Assembly (NCBI GenBank): GCA_004376105.1
Contig: SOKA01000051.1
Coordinates: 1-20,141 of the forward strand
Direction of reading: 5' to 3'
DNA from: Dehalococcoidia bacterium
Lineage (GTDB): Bacteria > Chloroflexota > Dehalococcoidia > Dehalococcoidales > E44-bin46
DNA: 20,141 nucleotides
This document shows positions 16,005-20,141 of the stretch, in pieces. Below the pieces are notes generated by a model. That model saw only the letters and a list, made by a program, of their open reading frames with translations. It did no database searches and was not told the DNA's origin. Each line of letters starts with the position of its first letter. The first letter of the stretch is position 1. The translations under genes were made by a program, and so were the position numbers.

Positions 16005-16056
16005 TATACCATTTTACTCATACCTAGTAGTGAGTATAATTCCCAAGCCTTTTTAT

Positions 16057-16074
16057 ATTCGCCAAATGGCGAAT
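16057..16074. promoter_or_regulatory. Palindromic operator-like site
   Basis: A perfect inverted repeat of two 8-bp arms with a 2-bp centre: ATTCGCCA-AA-TGGCGAAT. It lies about 55 bp upstream of the response regulator's -10 element. The size and symmetry fit a dimeric DNA-binding protein, or alternatively a hairpin. A second weaker inverted repeat (TACTCA at 16015, TGAGTA at 16031) lies between it and the promoter. Confidence 0.4.
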
Positions 16075-16098
16075 TACCGTTAAGTAAATAGTATAATA

Positions 16099-16189
16099 GA
16101 GATTCTAGGATTTGTCTATAGTACTTTAATGGAGATCCTAGGGTTTGTCCATAGTACTTTTGAGCTATGTCCATAGTACTTTTGAGCTA
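16099..16189. repeat. Three helically phased ATAGTACTTT repeats
   Basis: The core ATAGTACTTT starts at 16118, 16151 and 16173, with spacings of 33 and 22 bp (three and two turns of 11 bp). The first two lie in 29-bp units with three mismatches. The last two lie in exact 22-bp tandem copies (16146-16167 and 16168-16189). The repeats sit in the 352-bp gap upstream of the response regulator, about 115-180 bp before its promoter. The rest of the gap, up to 16320, holds only a short inverted repeat, TTCCAC-CA-GTGGAA, at 16241-16254. Confidence 0.85.
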
Positions 16190-16320
16190 GTTGAGGTTGA
16201 CCATTTAGGCGTAAAGGGAGGTTTCCTTTCCCCTAGTCACTTCCACCAGTGGAATTAAATAAGGGGGATTCCAGAAGTGAGTCCCCAGAATTCTCTCCCG
16301 CCGGCGAGCCTTGGCGGCGA

Positions 16321-17280
16321 TTAGGTTAAATGCCTTATTACCTGCTCAGAGAAAACCCTCAAATCATTTAAGGTTGACGAGAATAGCAATGTAATGTGAT
16401 TAATTCCCGCCTCCTCAAACTCATGAATTCGCTCAATTATTTTAGCCGGAGGTCCCACTAGCCCTGGCTTAAGCGCCCAGTTAACTGTAGACGGTTTATT
16501 CACAGCAAGTTTTCTAACCAGATTCTCCCCCCCTCGTTCATTCTGGGCGACAAGAGTAAAGGCATACATAGCATACTCCAATTTTCTTGCCTCTAGCCGT
16601 TTCTTCATGTCGGATACTTTCTGCCTGACTTCCTCTACTGAACCACTGCTCATAAACCAGCAATCAACCTCGCTGTTTCTAGCAACAAGCTGCCTTGATT
16701 CTTCTGAGTTTCCACCATACCAGATAGGAGGACGAGGTTTCTGCACTGGCTTTGGTATCAAGACCCCCTCAATTAGGTGGTAATACTTGCCATCGAAATT
16801 TACCCTGTTCTGGGTCCATAAAGCCTGGATAATCTTTATCTGTTCTTCTGCCCGCTCGATAAGCTCATCATGGTCGCCCCAGGGTATGCCATAAGCTTGA
16901 AATTCACGCTCAAACCACCCGGCCCCAATCGCGAAAATAAACCTGCCATTGGAGATCTCATCCAAGGTAGATGCCATCTTAGCTAGCACAGCAGGATAAC
17001 GGAAGCCCTGGCATAAAACAGCATGACCAAGCTTTACCCTAGTAGTATGCATCGCAACGGCGGTAAGGGTGGTCCACGCCTCCAGTGCACTCACCTGCTC
17101 GCCTTTCCTAGGATTCAGCATATGGTCGGCTACCCATACTGAGTCAAAGCCCATATCCTCTGCCTCTCGTGCAACCTTTTCAACGTAGCTATAACTTATC
17201 TCAGGTTCCTCTATTGGTGCACCAATCAGCCACCCCCCATAAACAGGGAGCCAAACACCAAATTTGATCTTGGACGCCAT
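16321..17280 (-). CDS. Luciferase-like (LLM class) flavin/F420-dependent oxidoreductase
   Basis: A 319-residue TIM-barrel oxidoreductase of the bacterial luciferase superfamily. Typical segments are visible: FGVWLPVYGG at the N-terminus, AREAEDMGFDSVWVADH (about 37-53), LDEISNGRFIFAIGAGW (about 106-122), a PxPVQKPRPPIWYGG stretch preceding the substrate-side loop, and a C-terminal GxxHITLLFSS strand. Such enzymes use FMNH2 or coenzyme F420; the sequence alone does not decide which, nor the substrate. Length is normal. Start ATG has GGAGAG about six bases upstream. It appears to be the last gene of the operon with the PhlG-like protein and LivK-type lipoprotein, hinting at breakdown or modification of an imported organic compound; that is inference. 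Confidence 0.9.
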   Translation of the reverse strand: MASKIKFGVWLPVYGGWLIGAPIEEPEISYSYVEKVAREAEDMGFDSVWVADHMLNPRKGEQVSALEAWTTLTAVAMHTTRVKLGHAVLCQGFRYPAVLAKMASTLDEISNGRFIFAIGAGWFEREFQAYGIPWGDHDELIERAEEQIKIIQALWTQNRVNFDGKYYHLIEGVLIPKPVQKPRPPIWYGGNSEESRQLVARNSEVDCWFMSSGSVEEVRQKVSDMKKRLEARKLEYAMYAFTLVAQNERGGENLVRKLAVNKPSTVNWALKPGLVGPPAKIIERIHEFEEAGINHITLLFSSTLNDLRVFSEQVIRHLT

Positions 17281-17373
17281 CTGATACTCTCCGTTAACCC
17301 TACCGTGCCTGATTTTCTGTGACAGAACCTGCTGGCAGTTTAACCGTAATGATGCTTTACTGCTTCATAAAAT

Positions 17374-17550
17374 TCATCCGGGCTTATATCTCTGGATACG
17401 GATAGTTTTCCAGCTGAGTATTAAAACTATCAGCAGTAGTATCAAACATCCGGCTATCACCGCCCCTAACAGGGGCCATAACGCCCACAGCTGATTTGTC
17501 AGCCTGGTGACTAGTTGCAGGGTGAGGCTACTGCCGAAGTGTAACCCCAC
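17374..17550 (-). CDS. Small single-pass membrane protein (58 aa), no known family
   Basis: A short minus-strand frame between the LivK-type lipoprotein and the luciferase-like gene. From GTG 17550 it encodes 58 residues: a polar N-terminus, then a clear membrane helix at about 22-46 (LWALWPLLGAVIAG, then CLILLLIVLILSW), and a basic tail with two Arg and two Lys. The positive-inside rule puts the C-terminus in the cytoplasm. It begins 11 bases after the lipoprotein stop, but the GTG lacks a well-spaced Shine-Dalgarno, so translation may be coupled. An overlapping frame ends at 17340 with a protein-like stretch (VSRDISPDEFYEAVKHHYG). This leaves open that both pieces are remnants of one frameshifted gene. 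Confidence 0.5.
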   Translation of the reverse strand: MGLHFGSSLTLQLVTRLTNQLWALWPLLGAVIAGCLILLLIVLILSWKTIRIQRYKPG

Positions 17551-17561
17551 CCTGCCGTGGT

Positions 17562-18899
17562 TTACTCATAAGGGATAGGGAACAGGAATTCACCCGTTGC
17601 CGGCAGGAAATCATGCTTGGAAAAGACTACCGGGCATTCCCATACCCATGGCTGGTCGGTCTTCTGCCATTGGCCGAGGAAGAGCGGTACCCTGGCAAAT
17701 TGCGTTTCCTGGTCAAACTTGACCCGACTGTACATCGTCATCATATCTGTGTCCCCGATAGCTTTAAGAACCGCATCGGCATTAAGGGTGCCGGCTCTTT
17801 CGATGGAATCAGCCAGAACCTGGACTACTTGATAGCCATACCCCATGGCTACATTTAGCGGCCGTTTCTTCTTCTCCAGCCATCTTTCATAGAGACTCAT
17901 CGGGGTGGTATCACCGATGGCGGCATAAGTTTCGATTTGTGGCTGCCAGAAGGTTTCCGTACCGATGCCGTTGGGCAGGTCACCCCCCCAAGCATTTACA
18001 TCGGTGTAGTAAAGCGCCGCTCTTCCCGCCGAAACGATCTTGGGCTGGAATCCCAGCGTGTGTGCCTGTCTCCATAATGTCCCGAAGTCAGGAGCCGAGC
18101 AGTTGCCCCAGAGTATCTCCACATCATTGTCCTTCCACTCTTGTATGATGGAAGAAAAGTCCGTGATACCCATGGGGAACAGGCCTAACTCCTTGTCTAC
18201 CCCGATAACATCATAACCCCAGTCTTTCAGTGCTTGGGGAAACAGGTGATACCAACCCACACCATCGGGGTCATCACTGGCGAAGACCCCTACCTTCTTG
18301 TTGGTCTGGTCTCCGAACAAATCCAGTTCTTCCTTCCAAGTGTCTATGATGGTATAGCCGGGCTTATCCCAAATGGTTCCTGGGGCACCTGGAGTGGCTA
18401 TCGCGAAGCCCAACGCCCAGGTGTAGTCCCAAGGTGGCGAAACTTCCGCCCTCATAGCCAGCCAGGGTTCCATGACAGCAACGTTGGTCAGATGGGGAAT
18501 CTTATGCCTGGCAGCGACACTAGCTACGGGAGCGTGCATTGGTGGTGGCTCATTATGGCAGATAAGGAACTGCACCTTTTCTTGGAGAACCAGACTCTCG
18601 GCGAGAGAGCCAGCCTTTATTGGGTCACTCTCGTTGTCGAGAACTGTGAGTTTGATAGGTAATTTGCGCCCGTATTCCTCTACGAATACTCCGCCTTGTG
18701 CGTTAATATCCTCGATGGCTGCCTGCAAACCAAAGACACCCCCGTCAGCCATACCTGAATACATGCCAGTTACTGATGCCACGCAGCCCACACGGATTTC
18801 TTCCGGAACTTCTGGCGCCGGCCTAGCACAACCGCCGAAAATCAAAGCCGCCACTAATACGATCGCCAATGGAATTAAAAGAAACCTTTTCATTTTCAT
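17562..18899 (-). CDS. LivK-type ABC transporter substrate-binding lipoprotein
   Basis: A 445-residue extracytoplasmic binding protein of the branched-chain amino acid/amide type (periplasmic-binding fold type I). The signal peptide is KRFLLIPLAIVLVAALIFGG, followed by C24; the lipobox (FGGC) is slightly atypical at -3. A Pro/Glu linker follows, then IRVGCVASVTGMYSGMADGG, the standard start of this family, with AIEDINAQGGV close after. Many Trp and aromatic residues suggest a ligand other than a simple aliphatic amino acid. Start ATG has AGGAGG six bases upstream. No permease or ATPase genes of the transporter are in the window, so it may serve a distant transporter or act as a sensor. It follows the PhlG-like gene by 40 bases. 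Confidence 0.9.
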   Translation of the reverse strand: MKMKRFLLIPLAIVLVAALIFGGCARPAPEVPEEIRVGCVASVTGMYSGMADGGVFGLQAAIEDINAQGGVFVEEYGRKLPIKLTVLDNESDPIKAGSLAESLVLQEKVQFLICHNEPPPMHAPVASVAARHKIPHLTNVAVMEPWLAMRAEVSPPWDYTWALGFAIATPGAPGTIWDKPGYTIIDTWKEELDLFGDQTNKKVGVFASDDPDGVGWYHLFPQALKDWGYDVIGVDKELGLFPMGITDFSSIIQEWKDNDVEILWGNCSAPDFGTLWRQAHTLGFQPKIVSAGRAALYYTDVNAWGGDLPNGIGTETFWQPQIETYAAIGDTTPMSLYERWLEKKKRPLNVAMGYGYQVVQVLADSIERAGTLNADAVLKAIGDTDMMTMYSRVKFDQETQFARVPLFLGQWQKTDQPWVWECPVVFSKHDFLPATGEFLFPIPYE

Positions 18900-18939
18900 T
18901 AATTACCTCCTTCACTATTGATATGTGATGTGCCTTAAT

Positions 18940-19587
18940 CTATCCACCTTTCCATCTAGCATCGGCATTTTCCTCGTATAGCTTCGGCAGGAATTTTTCA
19001 AAACTCCGGCTTTCTTCCCTGACGTGATTGAACAGCACCCTATAACCCTCTTCGGTAAAGATACGCATCTTCCTTCTCAGCCGGGCGTTTTGAATTCTTC
19101 CAATAATGGGTGTATCACTGCCAACAGTTAGATTACTATACATTCTTGTGCCGCCAGGTATAGCTTCCATCCTGTGATACACCCTTACCGGGAAGTTACA
19201 CTGGCGGAATTTTTCTAATATCACTGCCTTAGTCTCGTCTAAGTCTGCCTCTAACACATCTGCCACGGTATCAATCATAATAGGGCTACCTTCCAGCTTC
19301 TCCTTGATGTAATAGATGGAGCCAACACCACAATCTATCGGCTGCGATAGAACTTGAAAATCAATGTGGGTAGGGTGCCACATTTGATACCTTTCTTTAG
19401 TTCTGTTTAGAAAGTACCACAATATCATCCTAGGAGTAACTCCTTTAATCTCATCCACGCAGGTGTGTTCTATCTTGCCATTGTCAATTATCCTGACCTT
19501 CGTATCTTTAATGTACGATAACTCTCTGAAGAAGGGCATTTTACGCCTCCTTATTCTAAACTTCCCTTTTTGTACTTTCATTATCAC
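18940..19587 (-). CDS. PhlG/DAPG hydrolase-like protein
   Basis: A 215-residue soluble protein resembling the 2,4-diacetylphloroglucinol hydrolase (PhlG) family, zinc enzymes with a Bet v1/SRPBCC-like fold that cleave C-C bonds of acyl-phenols. Matching features (numbered from GTG 19596): TPRMILWYFLN with a following YQMWHPTH (H74, H77), acidic residues E99/E102, H141 with E144 near GGTRMYSNLTVG, and the C-terminal H191 in NHVREESRSFEKFLPKLY. These His/Glu positions could form the metal site; this is inferred from remembered family patterns. The best start is GTG 19587, eight bases after AGGAGG; GTG 19596 overlaps the Shine-Dalgarno and ATG 19581 is too distant. It heads the operon with a LivK-type lipoprotein and a luciferase-like oxidoreductase. 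The true substrate is unknown. Confidence 0.65.
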   Translation of the reverse strand: MIMKVQKGKFRIRRRKMPFFRELSYIKDTKVRIIDNGKIEHTCVDEIKGVTPRMILWYFLNRTKERYQMWHPTHIDFQVLSQPIDCGVGSIYYIKEKLEGSPIMIDTVADVLEADLDETKAVILEKFRQCNFPVRVYHRMEAIPGGTRMYSNLTVGSDTPIIGRIQNARLRRKMRIFTEEGYRVLFNHVREESRSFEKFLPKLYEENADARWKGG

Positions 19588-19637
19588 ACTGTGCACCTCC
19601 TTATGGCGAGTTTTACTCTCATCATTTTATTTGAACT

Positions 19638-19685
19638 AAAAAGGCACCGTCAGCCGCTACATTAGTACAACTTCCGGTGCCCTTT
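19638..19685 (-). terminator. Terminator-like hairpin in leader of the PhlG-like operon
   Basis: On the minus strand GGCACCG (19681-19675) pairs with CGGTGCC (19649-19643), followed at once by TTTTTAG. The loop is 25 nt. It lies about 50 bases upstream of the PhlG-like start codon, so it could be an attenuator for the operon, or the terminator of something upstream. A short ORF overlaps its 5' arm. Flanking A/T bases would let it work weakly on the plus strand as well. Confidence 0.6.
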
Positions 19686-19691
19686 ATTCAT
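19662..19691 (-). CDS. Possible 9-residue leader peptide
   Basis: A mini-ORF, ATG to TAA, encoding MNKGHRKLY. GGAG lies eight bases upstream of its ATG. Its codons 4-6 contain the 5' arm of the terminator-like hairpin, so a translating ribosome would disrupt the stem. This is the arrangement expected of translation-controlled attenuation. There is no run of one amino acid to reveal a signal. Confidence 0.3.
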   Translation of the reverse strand: MNKGHRKLY

Positions 19692-20012
19692 CCCCTCAAC
19701 TCCTACAGCGATATGTGATTTTAAGATTGTTTCACATGTTGGAACCTGAGCTTACTCGTTTTTCGGGACTATGTCAATACCCCAGAATAGACGTGAACCC
19801 CTTGCAGGTGCAGGTAACAAATAGCCAATTTGTGCAATCACTCTTCATCTGGCCAAGAAGTGACTAAAGGCTGAACCTGAGCTTTGACGTAGCCCTAGGC
19901 GGTTGTTCTGACTTTCGACCTACTGCGAAGCGGTTATTGGCTCCAAATCGATATTTGTTGCTGCTATCTTTTTCAAGCCTAATATGTGTTGATATTTTAT
20001 CCCGAAAATACT
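19692..20012. other. Gene-free upstream region
   Basis: No coding region is supported here. Noted elements are an inverted repeat ATGTGA (19713-19718) with TCACAT (19732-19737) at 13-bp spacing; a minus-strand TTGACA at 19777-19772 with only a poor -10 (TAAGCT) 17 bases downstream; and a 12-bp direct repeat, GAACCTGAGCTT, at 19742-19753 and 19873-19884. The promoter of the PhlG-like operon should lie here. Confidence 0.4.
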
Positions 20013-20057
20013 AAAATCAGGGTGTCGGTTGACCTAGCGTTTTGACACCCTGATTTT
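20013..20057 (-). terminator. Perfect 14-bp hairpin downstream of tRNA-Lys
   Basis: Arms 20013-20026 (AAAATCAGGGTGTC) and 20044-20057 (GACACCCTGATTTT) are perfectly complementary around a 17-nt loop. On the minus strand the stem begins 36 bases after the tRNA 3' end and closes in a T-rich end, so it probably terminates the tRNA transcript. Each arm carries 12 nt of the tRNA's anticodon-arm/variable-loop sequence, in sense or antisense orientation. Confidence 0.75.
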
Positions 20058-20092
20058 TCTCAAATTGCTAGAATTGAACGGCTTACTAGCTT

Positions 20093-20141
20093 TGGTAGGC
20101 CGTACAGGTCTCGAACCTGCGACACCCTGATTAAAAGTCAG
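20093..20141 (-). tRNA. tRNA-Lys(UUU), partial (3' portion)
   Basis: On the minus strand the window edge enters at the anticodon arm. The loop is CTTTTAA (anticodon UUU), with stem TCAGG on its 3' side. A five-base variable region GTGTC follows, then the T arm GCAGG-TTCGAGA-CCTGT, the acceptor strand ACGGCCT, discriminator A, and an encoded CCA ending at 20093. The D arm and 5' acceptor strand lie beyond the window. Confidence 0.9.

Noticed and set aside
15944..16174. 76-codon minus-strand frame overlapping the response regulator start
   Set aside because: It runs through the ATAGTACTTT repeats, so its repeated Lys-Tyr-Tyr motifs come from the DNA repeats; it has no ribosome-binding site and overlaps a well-supported gene start.
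16099..16189. CRISPR array
   Set aside because: Only three short copies with irregular 33- and 22-bp spacing, no unique spacers and no cas genes.
16290..16320. GC-rich inverted repeat after the luciferase-like gene as a terminator
   Set aside because: Only about five clean pairs around a long loop, and no T-run on the transcribed strand.
19713..19737. ATGTGA...TCACAT as a CRP-type site
   Set aside because: The spacing is 13 bp, not the 6 bp of a CRP site, and no CRP-like regulator is visible; kept only as a generic inverted repeat.

Overview
This window looks like a chromosomal segment of a bacterium with a single membrane, most plausibly Chloroflexota (Dehalococcoidia-like). That placement is an inference and rests on three things: a complete type IV pilus cluster with no secretin or PilP gene, a luciferase-like flavin/F420 oxidoreductase, and an anaerobic glycyl radical enzyme. 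Base composition is mid-range and the genes are tightly packed. No transposases, phage genes or CRISPR arrays were seen.

The first block (about 42-4717, all minus) is an anaerobic metabolism operon. In transcription order it holds a glycyl radical enzyme (GRE), its radical-SAM activase and a zinc alcohol dehydrogenase. A strong hairpin separates the GRE from its activase. The GRE active site reads GCVSP: it has neither the Glu of the GCVEP dehydratase/lyase motif nor the Cys pair of pyruvate formate-lyase, so its substrate is open.

The second block (5074-15968) is the pilus cluster. Prepilin peptidase (minus) and the major pilin (plus) diverge from a shared intergenic region. The rest form a minus-strand run: NarL-type response regulator, then pilB, pilC, three minor pilins in a GspI-GspJ-GspK-like order, pilO, a pilM-pilN fusion and pilT. 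Most junctions overlap or are a few bases apart. PilB has a 630-bp internal duplication of its N-terminal domain. A shared element, ATA(G/T)TACTTT, occurs upstream of the regulator (three times), pilA (twice) and pilB (once), and may be the regulator's binding site.

The third block (16321-19587, minus) is a probable uptake/catabolic operon: a PhlG (DAPG hydrolase)-like protein, a LivK-type lipoprotein, a previously hidden 58-residue membrane protein, and the luciferase-like oxidoreductase. It is preceded by a possible leader peptide overlapping a terminator-like hairpin. The right edge carries the 3' part of tRNA-Lys(UUU) and a perfect 14-bp hairpin whose arms repeat 12 nt of the tRNA itself.
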